Assembly: GCF_002850745.1 (NCBI RefSeq)
Contig: NZ_KZ559481.1
Location: 16,841 to 80,840, forward strand
Length of the DNA: 64,000 nucleotides
From: Nonomuraea indica
GTDB taxonomy: Bacteria; Actinomycetota; Actinomycetes; Streptosporangiales; Streptosporangiaceae
Reading direction: 5' to 3'
Each line of letters starts with the position of its first letter. Position 1 is the first letter of the stretch. The notes beneath the pieces were generated by a model, which worked only from the letters and a program-made list of their open reading frames with translations, had not been told where the DNA came from and did not search any database. Positions 41,801-50,874 of the stretch are shown piece by piece. Both the position numbers and the translations under genes were made by a program.

Positions 41801-44404
41801 ATGACCGGGCGGCACGTGTGGGACCTTCACGAGGTGGACCGGACGCGGGTCGCGGTCGTCGGCGGCAAGGGCGCGCATCTCGGGGAACTGTCGCGGATCG
41901 ACGGGGTCCGCGTGCCGGCCGGCTTCTGCGTGGCGACGGACGCCTTCCGGCGGATCATGGCGGAGGCGCCGTCGATCGGCGATCGGCTCGACGAGCTGTC
42001 ACGCCTGAACCCGGATGACCGGGAGGCGATCCGCACCCTCAGCGCCGGCGTCCGCCGGACCGTCGAGGGGATCGCCGTCCCCGACGATCTCGCGGCTGCG
42101 ATCACCGGCGCGGTCGCGCGGCTCGGCGAGCACGCCGCCTACGCCGTGAGGTCCAGCGCCACGGCGGAGGACCTGCCGACAGCGTCGTTCGCCGGCCAGC
42201 AGGACACCTACCTGAACGTCGTGGGGCCGGAGGCGGTCCTCCAGCACGTCCGCCGGTGCTGGGCGTCGTCGTTCACCGAGCGGGCCGTGACCTACCGCCT
42301 GCGCAACGGCTTCGACCACCGCGCGGTCCGCATGGCCGTGGTCGTGCAGCGGATGGTCTTCCCGCAGGCGGCCGGCATCCTGTTCACGGCCGACCCCGTC
42401 ACGGGCAACCGGAAGGTCGCCACCGTGGACGCCGGCTTCGGCCTCGGCGAGGCCCTGGTCTCCGGCCTGGTGAACCCGGACGTCTTCAAGGTGCGGGACG
42501 GCGAGGTCGTCTCCCGGGCGGTCGCCGTCAAGGAGCGGGCCGTCCACGCCTCGCCGGCCGGCGGGACGCGGGTGGTGCCGATCGACCCGCGGCGGCAGGG
42601 GCAGCCGGCGTTGACGGACGCGCAGGTCGTGCGGCTCGTCCAGCTCGGGCGGCGGATCGAGGCGCACTTCGGTCACCCGCAGGACATCGAATGGTGCCTG
42701 GTCGGCGATGACTTCCGGATCGTCCAGAGCCGGCCGATCACCACGCTGTTCCCCGTCCCCGAGACCGGTGACCAGGAGAACCACGTCTACGTCTCGGTCG
42801 GTCACGGGCAGATGATGACCGACGCCATGAAGCCCCTGGGCGTCTCCATGTGGCAGCTGACGGCCCTGGCGCCGATGCACGAGGCCGGCGGGCGGCTGTT
42901 CGTCGACGTCACCCGGCGACTGGCCTCGCCCGCGAGCCGCGCCGGCCTCCTGGAGACCGTGGGGAGGTCCGATCCGCTGACCAGGGACGCGCTGGAGACC
43001 GTCCTCGACCGCGACGGCTTCGTCCCGACGCTCCCGGACCCGGACCCGGATCCCGGCGAGCCGCGTCCGAGCGGCACACCCGCCCCGATCGCGACCGATC
43101 CGGCCATCGTCACCGAGCTGGTCGAGCGCAGCCGGTCCTCCATCGCCGCCCTGCGGCGCGACATCCGGGCGAAGAGGGGACCGGCGCTGTTCGACTTCCT
43201 GCTGGAGGCCTTCCAGGAGCACAAACGGGTCCTCAGCGATCCGCTGAGCATGCAGGCGATCATGGCCGGGATGGAGGCCACCTGGTGGCTCAACGACCGG
43301 CTGCGGGAATGGCTGGGCGAGAAGAACGCGGCCGACACCCTCACCCTGTCCGCCCCCGGCAACGTCACGTCGGAGATGGGGTTGGCACTGCTCGACGTCG
43401 CCGACGCGATCCGCCCGCATCCGCAGGTGGTGGCGTACCTGCGGGACGTCGAGGACGACGGCTTCCTGGACGAGCTGTCGAAGCTGCCGGGCGGGACCGA
43501 GGCCCGCCATGCCGTCCAGGCGTTCCTCGACCGGTACGGCATGCGCTGCGTCGGCGAGATCGACATCACGAGACCGCGCTGGAGCGAACGGCCCGCCACG
43601 CTGGTGCCCCTGATCCTGGACAACGTCAGGCTCTTCGAGCCGGGGGCCGCCGTACGGCGCTTCGAGCAAGGGCGGCAGGAGGCGCGCAGGAAGGAGCAGG
43701 AGGTGCTGTCACGCCTGCGGGACCTGCCGGACGGGGAGCGGAAGGCCGACGAGGCGAAGCGGATGATCGACCGGGTCCGAACCTTCATCGGCTACCGCGA
43801 GTACCCGAAGTACGACATCGTCAGTCGCTACTTCGTCTACAAGCGGGCCCTGCTGGAGGAGGCCGAGCGCCTCGTCCAGGCCGGCGTGCTGCGCGAGCGG
43901 GAGGACGTCTTCCACCTCACGTTCCAGGAGCTGCACGACGTCGCGCGCACCCACCAGGTGGATCACGAGCTCATCCGGCGGCGCAAGGACGCCTTCCGGT
44001 CGTACCAGGCGCTCACGCCACCGCGGGTGCTCACCTCCGACGGGGAGGCCGTCGCCGGGAGGTACCGGCGCGACGGCGTGCCGGCCGGCGCCCTGGCCGG
44101 CCTGCCGGTCTCGGCCGGGACCGTCGAGGGCAGGGCCCGCGTCATCCTGGACCTGGCGCGGGCCGATCTCGAAGCGGGCGACATCCTGGTCACGACCTGC
44201 ACGGATCCCAGCTGGTCGCCGCTGTTCGTCGCGATCACGGGCCTGGTGACGGAGGTGGGCGGCCTGATGACCCACGGCGCCGTGATCGCCCGGGAGTACG
44301 GCCTGCCGGCCGTCGTGGGCGTGGAGCGGGCGACCCGGATCATCCGGGACGGCCAGCGGATCCGCGTGCACGGAACGGAGGGCTACGTCGAGATCCTGTC
44401 GTGA
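41801..44404 (+). CDS. rph: rifampin phosphotransferase
   Basis: An 867-residue enzyme that inactivates rifamycins by phosphorylation with ATP (releasing AMP and phosphate). The N-terminal ATP-grasp domain (about 1-315) begins with VAVVGGKGAHLGELSRI and contains AYAVRSSATAEDLPTASFAG. The central rifampin-binding domain spans about 320-750. The C-terminal swivelling His domain has LMTHGAVIAREYGLPAVVG with catalytic His825, the same residue number as in the Listeria enzyme. ATG 41801 gives the usual family length; longer frames upstream lack coding bias. The RAE at 41560 predicts induction by rifamycins. Confidence 0.93.
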   Translation: MTGRHVWDLHEVDRTRVAVVGGKGAHLGELSRIDGVRVPAGFCVATDAFRRIMAEAPSIGDRLDELSRLNPDDREAIRTLSAGVRRTVEGIAVPDDLAAAITGAVARLGEHAAYAVRSSATAEDLPTASFAGQQDTYLNVVGPEAVLQHVRRCWASSFTERAVTYRLRNGFDHRAVRMAVVVQRMVFPQAAGILFTADPVTGNRKVATVDAGFGLGEALVSGLVNPDVFKVRDGEVVSRAVAVKERAVHASPAGGTRVVPIDPRRQGQPALTDAQVVRLVQLGRRIEAHFGHPQDIEWCLVGDDFRIVQSRPITTLFPVPETGDQENHVYVSVGHGQMMTDAMKPLGVSMWQLTALAPMHEAGGRLFVDVTRRLASPASRAGLLETVGRSDPLTRDALETVLDRDGFVPTLPDPDPDPGEPRPSGTPAPIATDPAIVTELVERSRSSIAALRRDIRAKRGPALFDFLLEAFQEHKRVLSDPLSMQAIMAGMEATWWLNDRLREWLGEKNAADTLTLSAPGNVTSEMGLALLDVADAIRPHPQVVAYLRDVEDDGFLDELSKLPGGTEARHAVQAFLDRYGMRCVGEIDITRPRWSERPATLVPLILDNVRLFEPGAAVRRFEQGRQEARRKEQEVLSRLRDLPDGERKADEAKRMIDRVRTFIGYREYPKYDIVSRYFVYKRALLEEAERLVQAGVLREREDVFHLTFQELHDVARTHQVDHELIRRRKDAFRSYQALTPPRVLTSDGEAVAGRYRRDGVPAGALAGLPVSAGTVEGRARVILDLARADLEAGDILVTTCTDPSWSPLFVAITGLVTEVGGLMTHGAVIAREYGLPAVVGVERATRIIRDGQRIRVHGTEGYVEILS

Positions 44405-44485
44405 CCGGCCACACCGGCGGCGGCATGACCGGCCGTCTCCGTACCGTCACCGGCCGCAGGCGGCCCCGCCACGGCGGACGGCCCG

Positions 44486-45421
44486 TCACGGGAGCCTTAC
44501 CTCGGCGAAGACCGGCCGGTGATCGGTGTGCCGCAGCTCCAGCACGCGGAAGTCCCGCACCGCCATCCGCGAGTCCACCAGCACGTGGTCGATCGTCACG
44601 CCGGGCAGCCGCCACGTACGGCCCAGCGCCTGCGGCCAGGTCGCCGTCAGCCCGCGCCCCATGACGTCGGCCGCGTCCCGGTACCCGGACGCCAGCAGCT
44701 CACGCATCGGCAGGTGGTCGAGCGTGGCGTTGAAGTCCCCCGCCAGCACCCGCAGCGGCCCCCCGCCTCGCGGCAGCGCATGAAGGCCTCCCTGCCAGCA
44801 CGGTTGCCGGGCGGTGCGCCTGGGCGCGCACGGGTGCACGGAGACGATCTCCACCCGCGCCCCGCCGGGATGCGCCAGCCATGCCCTGGCCTGCCCGAAC
44901 GCACCGACCTTGATCATCTCTCCGGCCGTCAGCGGATGCCTCGCGAAGACGGCGGACCCGCCGACCCCCGGCAACGGCCGCGTGACGGCGTGCGGCAGCC
45001 TCTCCCGCACGCCCGCCTCCTCCAGCCGACGTAGGGAGTCCGCGGTGAGTTCCTGCAGCGTCAGCACGTCCGGCCGCGTCCGGCCGACCAGGGCCATCAG
45101 CTGGTCCGTGTCCGCCTGGCCCACCATCAGGTTGGCCGCCAGCACCCGCAGCACCGGCCCGCTCACGGCCGGATCGCCGTCGGCGAGGGCTCGGGGCACG
45201 ACGGCGGCCCCCAAGGCCGTCACGGCCGCGATCCCCACCACTCCCGCCGCCCGGCGTCTCAGCGCCCAGGCCAGTGCCGCGCCGGCCACCGCCCCGGCCG
45301 CCGCGTACGGCGTGTACGCCACCACCGGCACCCACGGCCAGTCCGGCTCGAACCCGCTCAGCCGCAGCAGCGCCCACCCGGCGAACGGCAGGACGGCGAT
45401 CCAGCTCATCCATGTACGCAC
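44486..45421 (-). CDS. membrane-anchored endonuclease/exonuclease/phosphatase family protein
   Basis: About 311 residues. Three N-terminal helices (about 5-22, 35-58 and 62-82) precede an EEP-fold domain (about 95-311) with ANLMVGQADTD, LTLQELTADSL, SVHPCAPR, LAGDFNATLDH, TIDHVLVDS and RHTDHRPVFAEV, which include the catalytic Glu, Asp/Asn and His residues. Such proteins act outside the membrane on nucleic acids or phospholipids; substrate unknown. Start GTG 45421 is chosen from the usual spacing to the first helix; no clear ribosome site, and ATG 45409 or 45484 are alternatives. Divergent from herA. Confidence 0.82.
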   Translation of the reverse strand: MRTWMSWIAVLPFAGWALLRLSGFEPDWPWVPVVAYTPYAAAGAVAGAALAWALRRRAAGVVGIAAVTALGAAVVPRALADGDPAVSGPVLRVLAANLMVGQADTDQLMALVGRTRPDVLTLQELTADSLRRLEEAGVRERLPHAVTRPLPGVGGSAVFARHPLTAGEMIKVGAFGQARAWLAHPGGARVEIVSVHPCAPRRTARQPCWQGGLHALPRGGGPLRVLAGDFNATLDHLPMRELLASGYRDAADVMGRGLTATWPQALGRTWRLPGVTIDHVLVDSRMAVRDFRVLELRHTDHRPVFAEVRLP

Positions 45422-45538
45422 GTCTCTGTATCGCCGCGAAGCCCGAAAGGCGTTCAGGGTGGTGCGGAAAATGACCGGATGCACACGTGGAGCGCACTAC
45501 GCTCCCATGAGACGGCATTGGCGGGGGCGGAGGGACGA

Positions 45539-47296
45539 GTGACGGTCAACGGGGCGGTCGATCATGAGGCGTCGGAGGGGATGGCCGCTGCCGGCGAGGC
45601 CGTCGGGCGGGTGCTCGGCACTCAGGCGGCCTCACCGCTGTCCTTCTGGATCGGCCTGGAGCCGGGGAAGGTCGTCCAGCTCGACGACGTGGTGGTGACC
45701 AGGCGGGAGGTGCCGGGCCACGGTCCGGTGCTGGTGGCGGGCGTGGTGACGACGGTGGAGGCCAGGCACGAGGGCGCCACGTACGACTCCGACGTCTTCC
45801 TGATCGCCGACGGCGCGCTGCCGGCCGCCGTCGTGGAGGTGGCGGAGGTGCGGGTGACGAGGGTCGAGCCGGAGGTGTTCGTGCCGCCGCTGCCCGGCTC
45901 CAAGGTCTACCTGGCCGGCACGGGCGACCGCGAACAGGCGCTCTACTTCGACGTGATGGAGCGGCGCATCCCGCTGGGGATGGGTCGCGACGGTCTGCCG
46001 TTGTACGTCAACTTCGACTTCCTCGACGGCACCCGGGGCGCCCACGTGTCGATCTCCGGCGTCTCGGGCGTGGCCACCAAGACGTCGTTCGCCACCTTCC
46101 TCCTGTACTCGATCTTCAACTCGGGCGTCCTGGAGGGCGAGGCGGCCAACACCAAGGCGCTGATCTTCTCCGTCAAGGGCGAGGATCTGCTCTTCCTCGA
46201 CCACGACAACGTCCGGCTCGACGAGCGGGCCCGGAGCGTCTACGCCCGGCTGGGGCTCCCGGCTCAGCCGTTCGGCAGTGTCCACGTCTTCGCTCCGCCG
46301 CGGCCCGGCGACGCCAACGGCGTGCCGCACGTCTCCGCCCGTACCCAGGGTGTGAGCGCGTTCTACTGGACGCTGGTCGAGTTCTGCGAGGAGGAGCTGC
46401 TGCGGTTCGTCTTCGCCGACGCCGACGACGAGCGGGCCGGCTACTCGTTGCTGGTGGGGCAGGTCGCGGCCCGGCTGAAGGCGTGGGCGGAGCCGGTGGG
46501 CGAGGGCGGGGCCGTCATGGTGCGGGGCACGTCCTGCCGCACGTTCGCCGATCTCGTCGAGATGCTGTCCGAGCAGTTGCAGGACGAGGCCTTCCGGATG
46601 GACTGGGCCGGCGCGCAGACCCCGCTCGGCACCGTCAACGCCTTCCTGCGCAGGCTCCGCAGCGCCGTGCGCCCGCTGTCGCCGATCGTCCGCGGTGACC
46701 TGCCGTTCTACCGCAATCACGTGATCCGCACCGCCGACGCGCAGGTGTCGATCGTGGACCTGCACAATCTGCCGGAGCGGGCGCAGCGGTTCGTGGTGGG
46801 CGTGGTGCTGCGCGGGGAGTTCCACCGCAAGGAGTCGTCCGGGACGGCCCGGCCGCTGTTGTTCGTGGTGCTGGACGAGCTCAACAAGTACGCCCCGCGC
46901 GAGGGCGACTCCCCGATCAAGGAGATCCTGCTGGACGTGGCCGAGCGGGGCCGCTCGCTCGGCGTCATCCTCATCGGCGCCCAGCAGACCGCCTCGGAGG
47001 TGGAGCGGCGCATCGTCTCCAACAGCGCCGTGCGCGTCGCCGGCCGGCTGGACCCGGCCGAGGCCGCGCGGTCGGAGTACGGCTGGCTGCCGCCGGCCGT
47101 CAGAGACCGGGCCACGATCGCCAAGCCGGGCACCATGTTCGTCGCCCAGCCGGAGATCCCCGTGCCGCTGGCGGTGGCCTTCCCCTTCCCCGCGTGGGCG
47201 ACCCGGCCGTCCGAAGCCGCTGCCCCGGTGACGAAGGCGTCGGCTGATCCGTTCCAGGGCCTGCCCGGCGTCGAAGACGACATCCCGCCCTTCTGA
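45539..47296 (+). CDS. herA: HerA-like DNA translocase ATPase with unusual P-loop
   Basis: A 585-residue hexameric-type ATPase, first gene of a herA-sbcD-sbcC-nurA operon. A HAS-barrel-like N terminus (about 25-115) is followed by the RecA/FtsK-like core. The P-loop reads GVSGVATKTS (174-183; Lys181, Thr182) rather than the standard GxxGxGK[ST], with one extra residue and no glycine before the lysine. Walker B is LLFVVLDELNKY (Asp446, Glu447), and IGAQQTASEVERRIVSN with ARVAGR-type sensor motifs follow. In archaea HerA pumps DNA into NurA during end resection. GTG 45539 has GGAGGG upstream. The C-terminal tail is acidic/Pro-rich. Confidence 0.85.
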   Translation: MTVNGAVDHEASEGMAAAGEAVGRVLGTQAASPLSFWIGLEPGKVVQLDDVVVTRREVPGHGPVLVAGVVTTVEARHEGATYDSDVFLIADGALPAAVVEVAEVRVTRVEPEVFVPPLPGSKVYLAGTGDREQALYFDVMERRIPLGMGRDGLPLYVNFDFLDGTRGAHVSISGVSGVATKTSFATFLLYSIFNSGVLEGEAANTKALIFSVKGEDLLFLDHDNVRLDERARSVYARLGLPAQPFGSVHVFAPPRPGDANGVPHVSARTQGVSAFYWTLVEFCEEELLRFVFADADDERAGYSLLVGQVAARLKAWAEPVGEGGAVMVRGTSCRTFADLVEMLSEQLQDEAFRMDWAGAQTPLGTVNAFLRRLRSAVRPLSPIVRGDLPFYRNHVIRTADAQVSIVDLHNLPERAQRFVVGVVLRGEFHRKESSGTARPLLFVVLDELNKYAPREGDSPIKEILLDVAERGRSLGVILIGAQQTASEVERRIVSNSAVRVAGRLDPAEAARSEYGWLPPAVRDRATIAKPGTMFVAQPEIPVPLAVAFPFPAWATRPSEAAAPVTKASADPFQGLPGVEDDIPPF

Positions 47297-47311
47297 CCCC
47301 CAGGTGGTTTC

Positions 47312-48451
47312 GTGAAGATCCTGCACACCGCGGACTGGCACGTGGGCAAGGTGCTCAAGGGCCGCTCCCGCGTCGACGAGCACCGCGAGGTGCTGCGCGA
47401 GCTGGTCGCCGCCGCCCGCAGTCACGACGTGGACGCCGTCATCGTGGCCGGCGACCTGTTCGACACCTCCGCGCCCACCCCCGAGGCGCAGTCGCTGGTG
47501 CTCAACGCGCTCATGGCGCTGCGCGGCGACGGGCGGGACGTGGTGGTGCTGGCGGGCAACCACGACAACCCGCAGTTGCTGGAGGTCTACCGGCCGGTGC
47601 TCGGCAGGCTCGGCCTGCACGTGATCGGCTCCTTCCGCCGTCCCGATCAGGGTGGCACGCTCGCCTTCACCGCGCGGTCGGGCGAGCCGGTGCGGCTGGC
47701 CGTGCTGCCGTTCCTGTCGCACCGGTACGTGGTGCGCGCCGCCGAGGTCCTCACCGGGACGGCGGCCGAGCACAACCGTGACTACGCGGCCCGCATCGGC
47801 GAGCTGATCGGCGCGTTGACGGCCGGTTTCCACGCCGACACGGTCAACCTGGTCACCACGCACGGCACCCTGCCCGGCGGGGCGTTCGGCGGCGGCGAGC
47901 GGGAAGCGCAGTCGATCTTCTCCTACTACTTCGAGCCGACCGCCTTCCCGCCCGCCACCCAGTACGCCGCCCTCGGTCACCTGCACCGCCGCCAGCAGAT
48001 CCCCGGCCCGTGCCCGATCTGGTACAGCGGCTCACCCCTCGCCGTGGACTTCGGCGAGGAGGGCAACACCCCCGGCGCGCTGCTGGTGGAGGTCACGCCC
48101 GGGCGGCCCGCCGTGGTGCGGGAGCTGACGTTCGCCTCGGCCCGCAGGCTGCGCACCGTACGCGGCACGCTGGAGCAGCTGGAGGGCGTCGACCCCGGCG
48201 ACGACTGGCTCAAGGTGATCGTCGAGGAGAAACCCCGCGTCGGCCTGGCCGACGACGTGCGGCAGCTGCTGTCCGGGGCCGTCGACGTCATGCTGGACGA
48301 GCGGTTCAGGCCGGTGACCGCCACGCGGCGGGCCGGCACGGCCGGCCGGAGCCCGCGCGAGCTGTTCCGCGACTACCTCGCCGCCACCGGCCGGCACGAC
48401 GACCAGGTGGCCGCCCTGTTCGACCGGCTCCACGACGAGGTGAGCGGCTGA
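47312..48451 (+). CDS. sbcD: SbcD/Mre11 nuclease subunit
   Basis: A 379-residue Mre11-type metallophosphoesterase. Metal motifs are HTADWHVGK (Asp8, His10), VAGDLFD, LAGNHDN, and later TTHGTL and ALGHLHRRQ. With SbcC it would open and degrade DNA ends and hairpins. The capping domain (about 270-379) is shorter than in E. coli. GTG start 15 bp after herA; its TGA overlaps the ATG of sbcC by one base, indicating coupling and fixed stoichiometry. Confidence 0.92.
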   Translation: MKILHTADWHVGKVLKGRSRVDEHREVLRELVAAARSHDVDAVIVAGDLFDTSAPTPEAQSLVLNALMALRGDGRDVVVLAGNHDNPQLLEVYRPVLGRLGLHVIGSFRRPDQGGTLAFTARSGEPVRLAVLPFLSHRYVVRAAEVLTGTAAEHNRDYAARIGELIGALTAGFHADTVNLVTTHGTLPGGAFGGGEREAQSIFSYYFEPTAFPPATQYAALGHLHRRQQIPGPCPIWYSGSPLAVDFGEEGNTPGALLVEVTPGRPAVVRELTFASARRLRTVRGTLEQLEGVDPGDDWLKVIVEEKPRVGLADDVRQLLSGAVDVMLDERFRPVTATRRAGTAGRSPRELFRDYLAATGRHDDQVAALFDRLHDEVSG

Positions 48452-50874
48452 TGCGTCCCCTGCTGTTGCACCTGGACCACTTCGGCAGCTTCCGCGAGCC
48501 GGTGACCGTCGACTTCTCCGACACCGAGTACTTCGCGCTCGTGGGCCCGACCGGCGCGGGCAAGAGCACGATCATCGACGCGATCTGCTTCGCCCTGTAC
48601 GGCACCGTGCCGCGCTGGGGCAGGGAGGGCGCCGTCGCCCACGCCCTGGCGCCGTCCGTCACCGCCGGCAAGGTGGCGATGGTGTTCGACAGCGACGGGC
48701 GGCGTTACGGCGTGGTCCGGGCGATGGTGCGCGACGCCAAGGGCGCGGTACGCACCAAGGAGGCCAGGCTGGACGAGCTGGACCCGGCCGCCCCGCTCGC
48801 CGAGGCGTTCGGCGCGGTGGTCAGGCCGCTCGCGGAGGGCGAGAACGTCACTCCCGAGGCGCAGCGGGTGACCGGGCTGGAATACCGGTTCTTCACCCAG
48901 TGCGTGGTCCTGCCGCAAGGGCGCTTCGCCGAGTTCCTGCACGCCGCGCCCCGCGAACGGCAGGACCTCCTCGTCCAGTTGCTGGACGCCGACGTCTACG
49001 AGCGGATCAGGCAGCGCGCCGCCCGGGAGGAGGAGACCGCCAAGCAGGAGGCCTCCTTCGCCCGCGACGAGCTCGCCAAGCTGTCCGGGGCGACGGAACA
49101 GGCCGAGCGCGAGCTGGCCGAGCGGCTGGCCGGGCTGCGGCGGCTGGCCGAGACCATCGGCGCCGACCTCGACCTGCTGCGCGCCCGCGAGGCCGACATC
49201 CACCTGGCCGAGCGGGAGCGGGCCGCCGTGGCCGAACGTCAGTCCGTGCTGTCGGCCCTGCGCATGCCCGCCGCGGTCCCCACCCTGGCGGCGGCCCGGC
49301 GCGCCGCCGCCGAGGCGCTCGAGACGCTGGCCGCCGATGCGGCCCGGCTGGAGGCCGACGAGCAGGAGGCGTACGAGGCGCTGGCGGCGCTCGGCGACCG
49401 CGGCGCTCCCGGGGCGGCGCTGGCCGCGCTGGACGCCCGCGAACGCCTGGAGGCCGAGGCGGCGCGGGCCCGCGCCGCCGCGTCGTCGGCCGCCGCGGCC
49501 CTGGAGGGTGCGGCCGGCGAGCAGGCCGTGGCCGAACAGGCGCTCGCGGCAGCCGAGGAGCAGCGGGAACGCCTGCGTGACGCCCACGCCGCCGCCCACC
49601 TGCTCACCCGGCTGGAAGCGGGCCGGCCGTGCCCGGTCTGCCGCCACCCGGTCTCCGAGCTGCCCCGCCACGAGCCGCCCGCCGACATGCGCACCGCCGA
49701 CCGGGTCCTGGCAGGCGCCCGCGAACGGGCCCAGCGCGCCAGAGCCGCCCACGCCAAGGCCGAGACGTCGGCGTCGATGCTGGCCACGCAGGCGGCCCGG
49801 CTGGAGTCGGAGCTGGCCGCGCTGCCCGCCCCCGGCGACCGGGCCGAACTCCAGGCGCGGCTCGCCGCCTTCGCCAAGGCCGACGAGCTGGCCGCCCAGG
49901 CACGCGACGCCGCACGCGCCGCGCGCGGCGAGCTCGGCCAGGCCCGGACCAGGGCCGAGCAGGTCGAACGCCAGACCGAGTCCGCCTGGCAGGCGCTGCA
50001 GGCCGCCCGCGACCGGCTGCTCGTCTCCGGCGCTCAGGACGATCCACCGCCGCCCCTCATCCGCGAGGACCTGCACCGGGCCTGGACCGATCTGCTCGGC
50101 TGGCGGGACCGGGCCGCGCAGGCCACCCTGGCCGCGCTCGCCGAACGCGAGGAGCGGCTGGCCCAGGCCGGCGCCCGGCTCACCGCCGATCGCCGCGGGC
50201 TGGCCGAGCGTCTGGCCGAGCATGGCGTGCTCGCGCCGCGCGACGCCTCCCCCGACCAGCTCGGCGCCGCCGTCGCCGCGGCCGTCGCCCGTGCCGACAG
50301 CGCGCTCGACCGCCTCAAGGAGGAGCGCGCCCGCGCCGCCGATCTGGAGACGCGGATCACCATGAAGGAGCACGAGGCCAAGGTCGCCCACGAGCTCGCG
50401 CTGCGCCTGCGCGCCAACGCCTTCGAGCGCTGGCTGTGCGCGGAGGCCCTGGAGGTGCTCGTCGCCTCGGCCTCCGACACGCTGCGCGAACTGTCCGACG
50501 GTCAGTACGAGCTGGCGCTGGCCGACAAGACCGGCGACATCGAGGTCATCGACTACGGCGAGGCCGGCATGCGGCGCAGCGCCCGCACCCTGTCCGGTGG
50601 CGAGACCTTCCAGGCGGCCCTCGCCCTGGCGCTCGCGCTGTCCGGCGCGGTCGCCAGGCGCCTCGACTCCATCTTCCTCGACGAGGGGTTCGGCACGCTC
50701 GATCCCGCCACGCTCGACACCGTCGCCACCACGCTCGAACGTCTCGCCGCCGGCCAGGAACGCATGATCGGCGTCGTCACCCACGTTCCCGCGCTGGCCG
50801 AGCGGGTACCGGTGCGCTTCCGGGTGGGCCGCGACGCGAAGGGCTCCCACATCAGCAAGGCGGACGTCCGGTGA
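48451..50874 (+). CDS. sbcC: SbcC/Rad50 SMC-type ATPase, short form
   Basis: An 807-residue Rad50-like ATPase, shorter than E. coli SbcC (about 1050). Walker A GPTGAGKST (about 33-41), Q-loop CVVLPQGRFAEFLHA, two long coiled-coil arms rich in Ala/Glu/Arg joined at a zinc hook CPVC (Cys394, Cys397), then signature LSGGE (about 714-718) and Walker B IFLDEGFG (Asp744, Glu745). It would dimerise through the hook and gate SbcD's access to DNA ends. Overlaps sbcD by one base and nurA by four. Confidence 0.92.
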   Translation: MRPLLLHLDHFGSFREPVTVDFSDTEYFALVGPTGAGKSTIIDAICFALYGTVPRWGREGAVAHALAPSVTAGKVAMVFDSDGRRYGVVRAMVRDAKGAVRTKEARLDELDPAAPLAEAFGAVVRPLAEGENVTPEAQRVTGLEYRFFTQCVVLPQGRFAEFLHAAPRERQDLLVQLLDADVYERIRQRAAREEETAKQEASFARDELAKLSGATEQAERELAERLAGLRRLAETIGADLDLLRAREADIHLAERERAAVAERQSVLSALRMPAAVPTLAAARRAAAEALETLAADAARLEADEQEAYEALAALGDRGAPGAALAALDARERLEAEAARARAAASSAAAALEGAAGEQAVAEQALAAAEEQRERLRDAHAAAHLLTRLEAGRPCPVCRHPVSELPRHEPPADMRTADRVLAGARERAQRARAAHAKAETSASMLATQAARLESELAALPAPGDRAELQARLAAFAKADELAAQARDAARAARGELGQARTRAEQVERQTESAWQALQAARDRLLVSGAQDDPPPPLIREDLHRAWTDLLGWRDRAAQATLAALAEREERLAQAGARLTADRRGLAERLAEHGVLAPRDASPDQLGAAVAAAVARADSALDRLKEERARAADLETRITMKEHEAKVAHELALRLRANAFERWLCAEALEVLVASASDTLRELSDGQYELALADKTGDIEVIDYGEAGMRRSARTLSGGETFQAALALALALSGAVARRLDSIFLDEGFGTLDPATLDTVATTLERLAAGQERMIGVVTHVPALAERVPVRFRVGRDAKGSHISKADVR

